From NCBI RefSeq assembly GCF_015482775.1, contig NZ_CP058214.1:2002272-2066271 (forward strand): a stretch of 64,000 nucleotides of DNA, given 5' to 3'. Each line of letters starts with the position of its first letter. Position 1 is the first letter of the stretch. The notes under the pieces were generated by a model. That model did no database searches, was not told the DNA's origin, and saw only the letters and a list, made by a program, of their open reading frames with translations. Made by a program: the position numbers and the translations under genes. This document shows positions 1 to 9,885 of the stretch, one piece after another. The DNA comes from Kaustia mangrovi. Its GTDB lineage: Bacteria > Pseudomonadota > Alphaproteobacteria > Rhizobiales > Im1.

Positions 1-1602
1 GGCGCATGGCGGGATATCGCCGCCGTCCAGATGCGCCTGAGCTTCCTGATCCTGTCGGCGGGCATCGCGCTTGGCATGTGGTGGGCCTATGAGGATTTCG
101 CCTACGGGACCCTGTGGCACTGGGACCCTGTTCAGACGGCGATCTTCGCCGCCTGGGCCTTCCTCACAGGTCTCGTCCACGCCCAGAGGCGCTACCGGCC
201 TGCCGGGCCGTTCGCCATGAGCCATCCCGCGCTCGGCCTGCTCGCCGCGATTGCCGCGCTCGGCGCCATGGCCATCACCCGCGAGCCGACGCTCGTCTCC
301 TCCCATCGCTATGTCGGCGAGACATCGGCGGCGATCCTCTTCGCACTCACGGGCGCCCTCGCCGCGGTCCTTGCCGCCGCCGCCGTCTACCGGCTGGCGC
401 GGGGGCCGGGGCTCCGGCTGGCGACCGGCGGGGAACGCAGCACCGCTCTTATCGTCGCGGTGGCGCTGTTCGCGGCGCTGGGCCTCGCCGCCCTCGCCCA
501 GATCGCCATCGCCTATGCCAGCGCGCTCATGGAGCTGCCGCGCCCGAAGGACCTCAAGCCGTTCTTCGAGATGTTGCGCAACTTCGCGCCGGCCCGCGAG
601 ATCGAGGAACTGCGCACCGCCTTCGCCCAATGGGATATCGACACCTACGGCATGAACCGGTGGCTCGCGCCGCTGGCCGTGCTCATCGGGCTCACCGGCG
701 GCTATTACTTCATGCCGCTCGCCCGGCGATGGCGCTGGGCGGCGACGGGGCTCGCCATCGCCGCCTGCCTCGCCGCCGCCTTCTGGATCCATCCCTTCGC
801 GCGCTGGTACGAGGGCACCGGCCTCACCTCCGGCAAGACGGTCGCGCTCTTCCCCTGGCTCGACGCCCTTCTCGCCTCGACCGCCTATCTCGCTCTCGCA
901 GCGGCCACGGCAGGGGTCAGGGCCGCACGCGCCAAGGACGAGCCCCGCTCTCGCCTGGGCTACGATCTTCCCGTCGCCCTCATCCATCTCGGCGTGATGG
1001 TCGCGCTTCTGACCGGCCTCGCGGCGACCGTTCTCGACAGCTATGCCCAGCGCTTCGTTTCCTTTCCCGAAGCCCTCAACCGGCCGATCTCCTTCCCGGA
1101 CGGCTATGCGCTCACCGTCGACGTCGTCTCCACGAGCCGCAAGGCCGATGGCGCGCGCACGGCGGACGGGCAGGCCGCCTTCCGGTCCGTCGCGACGGTC
1201 GGATGGACACTTGAGCGCCACGGCTCCGTCATCGGCCGCGAGACCGGGCACACTGTCTATCGCGATGCGCGCCCGCCGGCGGAGACGGGTCTCGGGGCCG
1301 TCCGGCTCATGTGCGAGATGATCGACTACCGCTATGCCCGCTATCGCAGCGGCGACACGCAGATCATCCATCCCCTGATCTCGCGCGGCCTCCTGAGCGA
1401 CGTCCAGATCTGGTTTCCCGCCGTTGCAGGCGCATCGCCCGGAGAGGGCCGCGCACCGGTTGTCCTCAAGGTCTTTCCCCTGCTTTCATGGGTCTGGATC
1501 GGCCTTGCCGCGGCGGGCGCCGGCGCGCTCTGGTTCTTCATCGCCGAAATGGCCAGGCGCCGGCAACGGCGCGTCACTCGCTTGCGACCGGCCGGAGGCT
1601 GA
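1..1602 (+). CDS. CcmF/CcsA-like cytochrome c heme lyase, 5' part missing
   Basis: The frame is open from base 1, so the N-terminus lies outside the window; 533 residues are visible. The tryptophan-rich motif WWAYEDFAYGTLWHWDP at visible residues 27-43 is the WWD heme-handling motif of the CcmF/CcsA family, which presents heme to apocytochrome c at the periplasmic face. Many hydrophobic helices follow, then a soluble stretch (about 350-490) and a closing helix with PLLSWVWIG, as at the C-terminus of CcmF. Full CcmF is about 650 residues, so roughly 100-150 are missing. Its 3' end overlaps the convergent FAD gene by 29 bp. Family assignment is firm; whether it is the general Ccm system or one dedicated to a special cytochrome cannot be told here. 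Confidence 0.8.
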   Translation, partial: GAWRDIAAVQMRLSFLILSAGIALGMWWAYEDFAYGTLWHWDPVQTAIFAAWAFLTGLVHAQRRYRPAGPFAMSHPALGLLAAIAALGAMAITREPTLVSSHRYVGETSAAILFALTGALAAVLAAAAVYRLARGPGLRLATGGERSTALIVAVALFAALGLAALAQIAIAYASALMELPRPKDLKPFFEMLRNFAPAREIEELRTAFAQWDIDTYGMNRWLAPLAVLIGLTGGYYFMPLARRWRWAATGLAIAACLAAAFWIHPFARWYEGTGLTSGKTVALFPWLDALLASTAYLALAAATAGVRAARAKDEPRSRLGYDLPVALIHLGVMVALLTGLAATVLDSYAQRFVSFPEALNRPISFPDGYALTVDVVSTSRKADGARTADGQAAFRSVATVGWTLERHGSVIGRETGHTVYRDARPPAETGLGAVRLMCEMIDYRYARYRSGDTQIIHPLISRGLLSDVQIWFPAVAGASPGEGRAPVVLKVFPLLSWVWIGLAAAGAGALWFFIAEMARRRQRRVTRLRPAGG

Positions 1603-2968
1603 TCCGCTCGCCAGGCTCCAGAAGCCGGCGCGCGCCGAGCCAGGCAATGGCCGTATCGAGGGCTCCCGGGGACACGCCGAGCGCCTGCCGCGCCGCTTCC
1701 AGGGCCGCCCCGGCCGGCTCGCCCTGCCGGTCCCTCAGTAAGTCGCAAAGCGCTGCGATCTCCACCCCGTCGATCATCCAGATACCGCGGGGCTGGTCGG
1801 GGGTGACGCAGACCCGGCGCTCCACGATGAGCCCATGGCAGTTGACGGGCCGCCGCACGATCCGCGCCTCGCCCGAACCCGCCGCCTCATGGGCCGGCAC
1901 GCCATCCGGCCAGTCGCGGCGCGCCCGCCAGAAGGGCCGGTCGGCGAATGCATCGCACAGGCGATAGAAATCGCGGCCCACGCGGGCATAGCGCATGAAG
2001 GCCAGTTCGGCCCTTTCGGTGAAGAACCGCCGGGCAAGCGCCGAGCGCTTCGGCGCACGCAGCATGGTGCGCACGGTGGCCGCGCCCGCGAGCGCGGAGC
2101 CCAGCGCCTCGAACACGCCATGGCCGGACAGGGGATCGACGGCCAGCGCGGCATCGCCGATGCGTATGGCATCGTCCGCGATCAGGGGTCGGCTGAGATA
2201 GGGCGTGGCATTGCGCGCCTGCGGCGGCATGGTCCAGCCGGCCGACCCGATCTCGCGGCCGGCTTGCGACAGGCGCTTGACGCAGTCGGCGAACAGGGCC
2301 TCGAGCCCGCCGCGCTTCGGCAGCCCGCCGGCGCTGTCGACGAAGATCTGCAGTACGGCACGACCGCCCGCGGCAACGCTCCAGGCCCAGCCATCGCCGA
2401 AGGCCTCGACCATGGTGAAGGAGTCGGTATCGGGGATCTCGGCCTCCGTGACGAGAGCCGTCGTCTCCGGCCCGCGACGAACCCAGGCGGCGGGCTTCGG
2501 TGCGGCGCGTCCGCGCGCCTCCACGAGGAACCGGGCCTCGAGGGTGCACGGCGCCCCCGCCTGCGGGAGACAGGCGACGCGCCAGCCCGCCCCCTCCGGC
2601 AGCCTTTCGCACTCCGGTCCGCCCCGGCCGAGCCGGATCACGGTGACGCCCGCCTGCTCGGCATCGGCGAGGAGCGCGTCGTTGAACGCATCGCGGGCCG
2701 TCACATATTCGCTGTTGCGGGCCTCGGGCGGCGTTCCCCACGCGACGCGCCTGCGCACCATCGCCCCCATGGCGGCGCGCGCATGCTCAAGCCCGTGCGC
2801 CTCCAGCCCCGCCGCGACCCGGTCCGAGAGCCCCTCGATCCGCCCGCCGGGCCGCCGCACCGTAACCAGCGCCACCGGGATGCCGGAGCGTGCGAGGTCG
2901 ACGGCGAGCGTGACGCCGGCCGGCCCGCCGCCCAGAACGGCGACTGTGCATGTGCGCTCCACGGCCAT
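1574..2968 (-). CDS. FAD-dependent oxidoreductase (tryptophan halogenase / LodB / QhpG-like)
   Basis: 464 residues. An N-terminal dinucleotide-binding motif VLGGGPAGVTLAVDLARSG (about 10-28) and the second FAD motif GDAALAVDPLSGHGVFEALG (about 265-285) mark a group A flavin monooxygenase fold. The overall look is of the tryptophan-halogenase-like subgroup, which includes LodB and QhpG, flavoproteins that modify side chains of quinone-cofactor enzymes. The last 90 or so residues (after the motif NCHGLIVERR) form an extra domain outside the FAD fold. It converges on and overlaps the CcmF-like gene, an attractive neighbour if a c-type quinohemoprotein is matured here, but no such substrate gene is visible. 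The exact subgroup is a guess; the flavoprotein call is firm. Confidence 0.65.
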   Translation of the reverse strand: MAVERTCTVAVLGGGPAGVTLAVDLARSGIPVALVTVRRPGGRIEGLSDRVAAGLEAHGLEHARAAMGAMVRRRVAWGTPPEARNSEYVTARDAFNDALLADAEQAGVTVIRLGRGGPECERLPEGAGWRVACLPQAGAPCTLEARFLVEARGRAAPKPAAWVRRGPETTALVTEAEIPDTDSFTMVEAFGDGWAWSVAAGGRAVLQIFVDSAGGLPKRGGLEALFADCVKRLSQAGREIGSAGWTMPPQARNATPYLSRPLIADDAIRIGDAALAVDPLSGHGVFEALGSALAGAATVRTMLRAPKRSALARRFFTERAELAFMRYARVGRDFYRLCDAFADRPFWRARRDWPDGVPAHEAAGSGEARIVRRPVNCHGLIVERRVCVTPDQPRGIWMIDGVEIAALCDLLRDRQGEPAGAALEAARQALGVSPGALDTAIAWLGARRLLEPGERISLRPVASE

Positions 2969-3080
2969 CGCGATCGTCCGGAAAGCGGGCTCCGTCCCTT
3001 CGTCTCCTCCTCCCGAAGACTAGCGCATTTCGGGCGCGGCGTGCATGCCCGGACACCCTCGTCGCAACGGAACCGGCCGC

Positions 3081-3108
3081 TTTCGATTTCCCTTGCGGTC
3101 TCTATACT
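3081..3108 (+). promoter_or_regulatory. Putative sigma70-type promoter of glpD
   Basis: TTTCGA (3081-3086) and TATACT (3103-3108) are separated by 16 bases, about 33 bases before the chosen glpD ATG, in the divergent gap between glpD and the FAD oxidoreductase gene. Pattern match only; no operator was recognised. Confidence 0.3.
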
Positions 3109-3140
3109 GACCGTCGGTTCGATTGGCGGAGAAGACCCGG

Positions 3141-4667
3141 ATGGGGGACGTCCCCTACGACATCGCTATCGTCGGCGGCGGTGTGAATGGCTGCAGCATC
3201 GCACGCGACGCCGCCGGGCGCGGCCTCAAGGTGTTCCTGTGCGAGATGGGCGACCTTGCCGGCGGCACCTCGTCAGCTTCCACCAAGCTCATCCACGGGG
3301 GCTTGCGCTATCTGGAGCAGTTCGAGTTCCGGCTGGTCCGCGAGGCGCTGGCGGAGCGGGAAATCCTGCTGCGGTCTGCCCCGCACATCGTCTGGCCGCT
3401 GCGCTTCGTCCTGCCCTACAGCGAAGGGTTGAGGCCGGAATGGATGATCCGGCTCGGCCTGTTCCTCTATGATCGTCTGGGGGGCCGCAGGCTCCTGCCG
3501 CCAAGCCGCAGGGTCGACCTCAGGCGCGACCCGGCCGGCGCGCCGCTGAGACCCGCCTTCGCGACCGGTTTCGAGTATTCCGACTGCTGGGTGGAGGATT
3601 CGCGGCTGGTGGTGCTGAACGCCGTGGATGCCGCCGAGCGCGGCGCGGATATCCGCACCAGAACGGAATGCCTGTCCGCCGAGCGCGGCGCAGAGGGCTG
3701 GACGCTCACCTGCCGGGCGCAAGGCGAGCGCCAGGCCTTCGCAGTCCATGCAACAACCCTCGTCAACGCGACCGGGCCGTGGATCGGCGGGGTGCTCGCC
3801 GACCGGCTCCACGCCACCGCCGCCGCGCCCGTGCGGCTGGTCAAGGGAAGCCACATCGTCGTGCGGCGCCTATTCGACGGCCCGCAGGCCTATATCGTCC
3901 AGAACGACGACGGCCGCATCGTCTTCGCGATCCCCTATGAACGCGACTTCACGCTGATCGGGACGACCGATGTCGACTATGAGGGCGACCCGGCCCGTGC
4001 CGCCATATCGCACGAGGAAACCGACTATCTGCTGGCGGCGATGGCCACCTATTTCAGGACGCCCGTCACGCGCGACGACGTGGTGCACAGCTATTCGGGT
4101 GTACGCCCGCTCTTCGACGAGGGCACGGCGGAGGCGCGCTCGGCAAGCCGCGATTATGTGCTGGACCTCGACGCCCCGTCGCAGGCGCCGGCCCTCCTCA
4201 ACGTCTTCGGCGGCAAGATCACGACCAGCCGCACACTCGCGGAGGCCGCGCTCGACAGGCTGTCGGACCACCTCCCTGCGACGGCGGGACCGGCCTGGAC
4301 GGCATCCGCCCCCTTGCCCGGCGGGGATTTTCCCGTCGACGGCTTCGGCCGGGAGGTGCGCAGCCTGCTCAAGGCGTGTCCGGTGCTGGCGGAGCCCCAT
4401 GCCCGCCGGCTCGTGCGCGCCTATGGCACGCGCGCGGCGGCCATCGTGGAGGGGGTGAAGCAGACCGGAGATCTCGGCATCCGCTTCGGCGCCGACCTCC
4501 ATGAGCGCGAGGTCGCCTATCTGATGAAGGCCGAATGGGCGGTGACGGCGGAGGACGTCCTGTGGCGGCGCTCCAGGCTCGGCCTCCATGTGGGGCCGGA
4601 AGACGCCCGCCGCCTGGAGGACTGGATGAGGCAGGCCTCGCGCGCCCGGACCGTGCCGGCCGGATAG
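3141..4667 (+). CDS. glpD: Aerobic glycerol-3-phosphate dehydrogenase
   Basis: 508 residues from the ATG at 3141, preceded by GGAG about 9 bases upstream; an in-frame TTG at 3123 would add six residues but has no ribosome site. The N-terminal FAD motif YDIAIVGGGVNGCSIARD and the DAO-family signature TSSASTKLIHGGLRYLEQFE are characteristic of GlpD, the peripheral membrane flavoprotein that oxidises sn-glycerol-3-phosphate to dihydroxyacetone phosphate and passes electrons to quinone. Length fits the family (about 500). The C-terminal GlpD cap domain is present (about 380-500). It stands alone, without glpF, glpK or glpR nearby, so regulation is not apparent. Confidence 0.93.
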   Translation: MGDVPYDIAIVGGGVNGCSIARDAAGRGLKVFLCEMGDLAGGTSSASTKLIHGGLRYLEQFEFRLVREALAEREILLRSAPHIVWPLRFVLPYSEGLRPEWMIRLGLFLYDRLGGRRLLPPSRRVDLRRDPAGAPLRPAFATGFEYSDCWVEDSRLVVLNAVDAAERGADIRTRTECLSAERGAEGWTLTCRAQGERQAFAVHATTLVNATGPWIGGVLADRLHATAAAPVRLVKGSHIVVRRLFDGPQAYIVQNDDGRIVFAIPYERDFTLIGTTDVDYEGDPARAAISHEETDYLLAAMATYFRTPVTRDDVVHSYSGVRPLFDEGTAEARSASRDYVLDLDAPSQAPALLNVFGGKITTSRTLAEAALDRLSDHLPATAGPAWTASAPLPGGDFPVDGFGREVRSLLKACPVLAEPHARRLVRAYGTRAAAIVEGVKQTGDLGIRFGADLHEREVAYLMKAEWAVTAEDVLWRRSRLGLHVGPEDARRLEDWMRQASRARTVPAG

Positions 4668-4681
4668 GCGCAGAGCGCCCC

Positions 4682-4719
4682 AAGCCCCTCGCGCCCGTCA
4701 CGGCGCGCCGGCGGGGCTT
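4682..4719. terminator. Possible bidirectional terminator between convergent genes
   Basis: AAGCCCC (4682-4688) can pair with GGGGCTT (4713-4719), with an inner GCGC/GCGC pairing, and the plus strand runs into CTTTCC. It lies between the end of glpD and the end of the convergent ABC ATPase gene and overlaps that gene's last codons. The U-run is short, so this is tentative. Confidence 0.35.
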
Positions 4720-6350
4720 TCCTCCTCCAGCGTATCGCGCTCGGCAAGCACGCCGTCGAGCCAGTCGGGATCCATTTCCGGCACCGAGGAGAGCAGGAGC
4801 TCGGTATAGTCGTGATGCGGCGGGGAAAGGATCTCCGCCTTGGTGCCCTGCTCCACCACGCGGCCATTGTGCATGACCACGATCTCGTCGGCGATGGCGC
4901 GCACTGTGGCGATGTCGTGGGTGATGAACAGATAGGAGACCTGCAATTCCTTCTGCAGCCGGAGCAGGAGCTTCAGGATCCCTTCCGCGACGAGCTGGTC
5001 GAGCGCCGAGGTCACCTCGTCGCAGATGATGAGGTCGGGCTCGGCGGCGAGCGCGCGGGCGATGCAGATGCGCTGCTTCTGGCCGCCCGACAGCTCGCCT
5101 GGATAGCGGTCGGCGAAGGCGTCCGGATCGAGCTCGATCATCTGGAGGAGCTCGCGCACGCGCCGCTCACGCTCCGCGCCCCTGAGCCCCAGATAGAACT
5201 CGAGCGGCCGGCCGATGATGTCGCGGACGCGCTGGCGCGGATTGAGTGCCGTGTCCGGCATCTGATAGATCATCTGGAGCCGCCTCAGCGCCTGCCGGTC
5301 GCGGTTGGCGAGCGCCGGCGGCAGCGGCTCGTCATGGAACATCACGCCGCCAGACAGTGGCGGCAGCAGGCCGGTGATGACGCGCGCGAGCGTCGACTTG
5401 CCGGAGCCCGATTCCCCGACGACCGCCACGGTGCGCCCGCGCGGCACCTGCACGGTCACATTGTCGAGCACGGTGACGAGGCCGGCATAGGACGCCGACA
5501 CGTCGTGGACGCGCAACAGGACGTTTCCGGCCCCCGTCTCCTCCTCCTTGCGCAGTGTGCGCACGGCGAGAAGCCGCTTTGTATATTCCCGCCGGGGATG
5601 CTCCAGCAGGGCGCGCGTCTCGCCCTCCTCCACGAGCTCGCCATAGCGCAGCACCATGATGCGGTCGGCGAGCTGGGAGACCACCGCCAGATCGTGGGTG
5701 ATGTAGAGGGCCGCGGTGTCGAATTCGCGCACCACGTCCTTGATGGCCGCCAGAACCTCGATCTGGGTCGTCACGTCGAGCGCGGTGGTCGGCTCGTCGA
5801 ACACGATCAGGTCCGGCCGGCAGGCCATCGCCATGGCGACCATGGCGCGCTGGAGCTGGCCGCCGGACACCTGATGGGGGTAGCGCCGGCCGAAGGTCTC
5901 CGGATCCGGCAGGTTGAGCTTGCCATAGAGCTCCACCGCCTCGCGCCGGGCCTCCGCCTCGCTCATCACGCCATGGGCGACGGCCGCCTCCGCATACTGG
6001 TCGATCAGCCTGTGGGCCGGGTTGAAGGAGGCGGCGGCACTTTGCGCGACATAGGCTACGCGCACGCCCCTCAGGCGCCGGCGCCCGGCTTCCGACAGCG
6101 CCATGATGTCCTGGCCATCGAAGACGATCTTGCCGCCGGAGATGCGGCAGCCGGGCCGGGCATAGCCCATGGCGGCGAGCCCCACGGTCGACTTGCCGGC
6201 CCCGGATTCGCCGATCAGCCCCAGCACCTCGCCGCGATGGAGCGTGAGGTCCAGCCCCTTGACGATCTCGTGCCAGGCCTCGTCGCTGAAGCCCTCGATC
6301 CTGAGCCCGCGCATGGTCAGGAGCGGTTCCGCCGGCGCCGATGCCGTCAT
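4698..6350 (-). CDS. Fused dipeptide/oligopeptide ABC transporter ATP-binding protein (DppD-DppF type)
   Basis: 550 residues with two complete nucleotide-binding domains. The first has Walker [10 protein letters not shown], signature VSGGQLQR and Walker B ending DEPTTALD; the second has [17 protein letters not shown] and DEVTSALD. Each half is followed by the C-terminal extension typical of oligopeptide transporter ATPases. The ATG at 6350 is preferred because GAGAGGGAG lies just upstream; an ATG at 6377 overlaps the permease gene by 11 bases but has no ribosome site. It is the last gene of a four-gene operon (binding protein, two permeases, ATPase) and should power import of a peptide-like or other small solute. 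Confidence 0.9.
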   Translation of the reverse strand: MTASAPAEPLLTMRGLRIEGFSDEAWHEIVKGLDLTLHRGEVLGLIGESGAGKSTVGLAAMGYARPGCRISGGKIVFDGQDIMALSEAGRRRLRGVRVAYVAQSAAASFNPAHRLIDQYAEAAVAHGVMSEAEARREAVELYGKLNLPDPETFGRRYPHQVSGGQLQRAMVAMAMACRPDLIVFDEPTTALDVTTQIEVLAAIKDVVREFDTAALYITHDLAVVSQLADRIMVLRYGELVEEGETRALLEHPRREYTKRLLAVRTLRKEEETGAGNVLLRVHDVSASYAGLVTVLDNVTVQVPRGRTVAVVGESGSGKSTLARVITGLLPPLSGGVMFHDEPLPPALANRDRQALRRLQMIYQMPDTALNPRQRVRDIIGRPLEFYLGLRGAERERRVRELLQMIELDPDAFADRYPGELSGGQKQRICIARALAAEPDLIICDEVTSALDQLVAEGILKLLLRLQKELQVSYLFITHDIATVRAIADEIVVMHNGRVVEQGTKAEILSPPHHDYTELLLSSVPEMDPDWLDGVLAERDTLEEESPAGAP

Positions 6351-6366
6351 GTCGGTCTCCCTCTCA

Positions 6367-7305
6367 TCAGTGCTCATCGCGAAGCCCGCTCGTCTTGTGG
6401 AGGAACCAGTCGACGACGAAGTTCACCGCGACCGTCAGGAGCGCAATCGCGCCCGCCGGCAGGAGCGGCGTGATATCGCCATAGGTGATGAGCGTGGCGT
6501 TGTCGCGCACCATGGAGCCCCAGTCCGCCGTCGGCGGCTGGATGCCGAGCCCCAGGAAGCTCAGGGCGGAGATCAGCAGGAAGACGAAGCAGAAGCGCAG
6601 CCCGAACTCGGCCACCAGCGGCGGCAGGATGTTGGGCAGGATCTCGCGGCCCATGATCCAGCCGAGGCCCTCGCCCCTCAGCCGCGCTGCCTCCACGAAG
6701 TCCATCACCGCGACATTCATGCCGACGGCGCGGGCCAGACGGAAGACGCGGGTGGAATCGAGCACCGCGATGACGATGATGAGCACGGGAATGGAGGTGC
6801 CGAAGATGGTGAGCAGCAGGAGCGCGAAGATGAGCTGAGGGATCGCCATCAGCACATCCACGATGCGCGCGAGCGCCTGGTCGACCCAGCCCGCGACCGC
6901 GGCGGCCATGAGCCCCGCCGCGCCGCCGATCAGGAAGGCGAGGCAGGTCGTCATGAAGGCGATGCCGATCGTGTTGCGCGCGCCGTAGATCAGGCGGGTG
7001 AACATGTCCCGGCCGAGATTGTCCGTGCCGAGCATGAAGGCGCCGCCCCAGGGCTCGAACTCCATCCCGACGATCTCCGATTCGCCATACGGGGTGAGCA
7101 GGGGGGCGAACAGCGCCACGAACACATAGACGAGGATCACCGCAAGGCCGATCTTGGCCGTCCACGGCGCCCGCAGGAACTCGCGTCCCATCACGGCCCA
7201 GCGCGACCGGCGCTCGGGCGGGGCCTGCTCGATGATCAGTTCCTCGTCTTCCGGAATGCCGCGTTCGGGCGCGTGCGGCACTGGGCCCGTCGCGTCGTCG
7301 CTCAT
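6367..7305 (-). CDS. Dipeptide/oligopeptide ABC transporter permease (DppC type)
   Basis: 312 residues, inner membrane. After a cytoplasmic leader of about 60 residues come six helices. The sequence LGTDNLGRDMFTRLIYGARN marks the start of the BPD-transp-1 domain and is diagnostic of the DppC/OppC subfamily. The EAA-loop region that docks with the ATPase (around FVEAARLRGEGLG) is present. The ATG at 7305 overlaps the stop of the upstream DppB-type gene by four bases, implying translational coupling. Substrate must be inferred from the binding protein and is unknown. Confidence 0.92.
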   Translation of the reverse strand: MSDDATGPVPHAPERGIPEDEELIIEQAPPERRSRWAVMGREFLRAPWTAKIGLAVILVYVFVALFAPLLTPYGESEIVGMEFEPWGGAFMLGTDNLGRDMFTRLIYGARNTIGIAFMTTCLAFLIGGAAGLMAAAVAGWVDQALARIVDVLMAIPQLIFALLLLTIFGTSIPVLIIVIAVLDSTRVFRLARAVGMNVAVMDFVEAARLRGEGLGWIMGREILPNILPPLVAEFGLRFCFVFLLISALSFLGLGIQPPTADWGSMVRDNATLITYGDITPLLPAGAIALLTVAVNFVVDWFLHKTSGLRDEH

Positions 7306-8258
7306 CTGGGATGCAAAAGCCTCGGATTGGTGACGATGGAAAGGATGTCGGCGGTGAGGTTCAGGAGGATGTAGGTCGCCGCGAAGATCAGGCTGCAGGC
7401 CTGCACCACGGGGATATCGCGCTTCTGCACGGAATCGACCATGAGCTGGCCGAGCCCGGGATAGACGAACACCACCTCGACCACCACCACGCCGACCACG
7501 AGATAGGCGAGGCTCAGCACCACCACATTGATGATCGGCGCAAGCGCGTTGGGCAGGGCGTGGTGCACGATGATGCGCGAACGCGAGATGCCCTTGAGCG
7601 TCGCCATCTCGATATAGGGGCTCGCCAGCAGGTTGATGATCGCCGCGCGCGTCATGCGCATCATGTGGGCGACCACGACCAGCGTCAGCGTGAAGGCGGG
7701 CAGCGCCACGCGGTAGACGCGTTCCCACAGGGGTTCCCCCGGATCGACATTGGACAGGCTCGGAAACCAGCCCGCCTGCACCGAGAGGAACAGGATCAGG
7801 ATATAGGCGATGAAGAATTCGGGGAACGAGATCGACGACAGGGTGACGATATTGATCGTCCTGTCGAACAGGCTGTTGCGATAGAGCGCGGCGAGCAGGC
7901 CGAGCGCAAGCGCCAGCGGCACAGCGATCAGCGCCGTGACGGTGGCCAGGAACAGCGTGTTGAGGAGCCGGCCGCCGATCAGCTCGGCAATGTCGCGGCC
8001 ATTGGCGAGCGAGCGCCCGAAATCGCCGTGCACCACGCCCCACAGCCAGTCGAGATAGCGGATATGCATCGGCAGGTCGAGGCCAAGCGAACGCCGGAAC
8101 GCGGCGACCGTCTCGGGCGTCGCCGTCTGGCCGAGGATCTCCGTGGCGATGTCGCCGGGGAGGAGCTCGACCCCCAGAAAGATGATCAGCGACACGATCC
8201 ACAGTGTGAGGAGGCCCAGAGCCAGTCTCTGGGCCACCAGTTTTGCGAGCTTGTTCAT
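7302..8258 (-). CDS. Dipeptide/oligopeptide ABC transporter permease (DppB type)
   Basis: 318 residues. The N-terminal helix followed by an extended periplasmic segment with the QYLDW-like motif IRYLDWLWGVVHGDFGRS is the standard DppB/OppB layout, and six helices follow. An EAA-loop-like segment (ATLKGISRSRIIVHHALPN) contacts the ATPase. It is the second gene of the operon, 25 bp after the binding-protein stop, and its stop overlaps the next start (ATGA). It forms the heterodimeric channel with the 6367-7305 product. Confidence 0.92.
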   Translation of the reverse strand: MNKLAKLVAQRLALGLLTLWIVSLIIFLGVELLPGDIATEILGQTATPETVAAFRRSLGLDLPMHIRYLDWLWGVVHGDFGRSLANGRDIAELIGGRLLNTLFLATVTALIAVPLALALGLLAALYRNSLFDRTINIVTLSSISFPEFFIAYILILFLSVQAGWFPSLSNVDPGEPLWERVYRVALPAFTLTLVVVAHMMRMTRAAIINLLASPYIEMATLKGISRSRIIVHHALPNALAPIINVVVLSLAYLVVGVVVVEVVFVYPGLGQLMVDSVQKRDIPVVQACSLIFAATYILLNLTADILSIVTNPRLLHPR

Positions 8259-8283
8259 GAGCCGTCCGGTTCGCCGATCCCGA

Positions 8284-9879
8284 TCACGTCTCCTTGAACC
8301 ACCAGCGCTCCGCCGCGCGTAGGCCGTCCATGTCCCAGTTCGTGCCGATCTCGTCGTGGCCGACGGTCTTGGCCAGTGCGTTCACATAGGAGGCGAACAT
8401 CGGCACGACGGTCCCGCCGTCGTCGCGCACGAGCCCCTGCATTTCCGCGTACATCTCGCCGCGCTTGGCCTCGTCGAGCTCGGAACGGGCGGCGACGAGC
8501 AGTTCGTTGAAGCGCGGGTTCATCCAGTGCGTATCGTTCCAGTTGGCATCCGCCGCATAGGCCTGGGAGAACATCCAGTCCGGGGTCGGGCGGCCGGACC
8601 AGTAGCACATGCACCACGGCTTCTTCATCCAGACGTTTTCCCAGTACCCGTCGGACGGCTCGCGCACGACATTGATGTCGATGCCCGCCGGGGCGGCGTG
8701 CTCCCGGTAGAGCACCGCAGCGTCGACGGCGCCGGCGAAGGCGGCGTCGGAGGCCGACAGGTTGACGCTGAGCGAGTCGAGACCGGCCTGCTTGAGGTGA
8801 TATTTCGCCTTGTCCGGATCGTACTGGCGCTGCTCGAGGTCCTTGGCGAAATAGCGGTCGTTCGGGCTGATCGGATGGTCGTTGCCGACCTCGCCATAGC
8901 CGCGCAGGATCGTCTCGACGAGCTTCTCGCGGTCGACGCCGTATTTGAGCGCGAGGCGCACATTCACATCGTCGAAGGGCGCGACATCCACCAGCATGGG
9001 CACCGTGTAGTGCTGGCTGCCGGTTACCGACAGAACATCGACATTGGGATTGCGCTTGAGCAGGTGCACCGTCTTCAGGTCGCACCGGTCCATGGCGTGT
9101 ATCTCGCCGGTGCTCAGCGCGTTGGTGCGCGCGGCGACGTCCTTGATCGCCAGGAACTCCACGGAGTCGAACCAGCCCCGGCCCTCCTTCCAGTAGTCCG
9201 GATTGCGCGTCACATTGGCCTTCACGCCATACTCGATATTCTCGAGCACGAAGGCGCCGCAGCCCACGCCGGAGGAGGGATCCTCCACCTTGCCGTCCTT
9301 CGACGGCATGATGGCGAGGTGGTAGTCCGACATCAGGAACGGGAAGTCGGCATTGCCGCCCTTGAGGGTGAACACCACCTTGGCCTTGCCGTCGGCCTTG
9401 ATGTCCTCGATCGGATCGACGATGCCCTTGGCCGCCGATTTGGAGTCCTCGCCGCGATGGTGGTTGATCGAGGCGACGACATCCCCCGCCTCCAGAGTCT
9501 TGCCGTTATGGAAGGTGACGCCGTCGCGCAGCGTGAAGGTCCATACCTTCGCGTCCGGCGAGGCTTCCCAGTCCTGCGCGAGCGCACCGATGAGCTCGCC
9601 GGTATTGGACACCTCCGTCAGATAACCGTGCACCGAGTGGCCCACCGACTGCATGTAGGTGTCGAGATAGGTCGCAGGATCGAGGGAATCGGTGGTCGAG
9701 CCCGCGCCGATACCCATCTTGAAATGGCCGCCCTTGGAAGGCGCAGCCTTGGCCGCGCCGGAGAACATCGTCGACGCGGCCGCGGTCGTCACGCCCGCCG
9801 CGGCGGCGGCGACGATGAACTCGCGCCTGGAGATCGCGCCCGATCGCGCCAGCGCCTTCAGGGTTTCATATTCCGACAT
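8284..9879 (-). CDS. Peptide-type ABC transporter substrate-binding protein (SBP family 5), Tat-exported
   Basis: 531 residues from the ATG at 9879, which has GGGAGG seven bases upstream; a GTG two codons earlier abuts that ribosome site and is less likely. The leader carries a twin-arginine motif SRREFIV (about 17-23) followed by an Ala-rich hydrophobic stretch, so export through Tat as a folded protein is expected. The body has the family 5 hallmarks: a WTFTLRDGVTFHNGK segment and a long two-lobed periplasmic domain. It heads the operon with the two permeases and the double ATPase. The ligand is not predictable from sequence; members bind peptides, opines, glycosides and amines. Confidence 0.9.
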   Translation of the reverse strand: MSEYETLKALARSGAISRREFIVAAAAAGVTTAAASTMFSGAAKAAPSKGGHFKMGIGAGSTTDSLDPATYLDTYMQSVGHSVHGYLTEVSNTGELIGALAQDWEASPDAKVWTFTLRDGVTFHNGKTLEAGDVVASINHHRGEDSKSAAKGIVDPIEDIKADGKAKVVFTLKGGNADFPFLMSDYHLAIMPSKDGKVEDPSSGVGCGAFVLENIEYGVKANVTRNPDYWKEGRGWFDSVEFLAIKDVAARTNALSTGEIHAMDRCDLKTVHLLKRNPNVDVLSVTGSQHYTVPMLVDVAPFDDVNVRLALKYGVDREKLVETILRGYGEVGNDHPISPNDRYFAKDLEQRQYDPDKAKYHLKQAGLDSLSVNLSASDAAFAGAVDAAVLYREHAAPAGIDINVVREPSDGYWENVWMKKPWCMCYWSGRPTPDWMFSQAYAADANWNDTHWMNPRFNELLVAARSELDEAKRGEMYAEMQGLVRDDGGTVVPMFASYVNALAKTVGHDEIGTNWDMDGLRAAERWWFKET

Positions 9880-9885
9880 GCTCAC

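Noticed and set aside
7306-8202. An extended N-terminus for the DppC-type permease (611 codons)
   Set aside because: The extra residues are an off-frame reading of the DppB gene; the ATG at 7305 overlaps the DppB stop and gives the normal family length.
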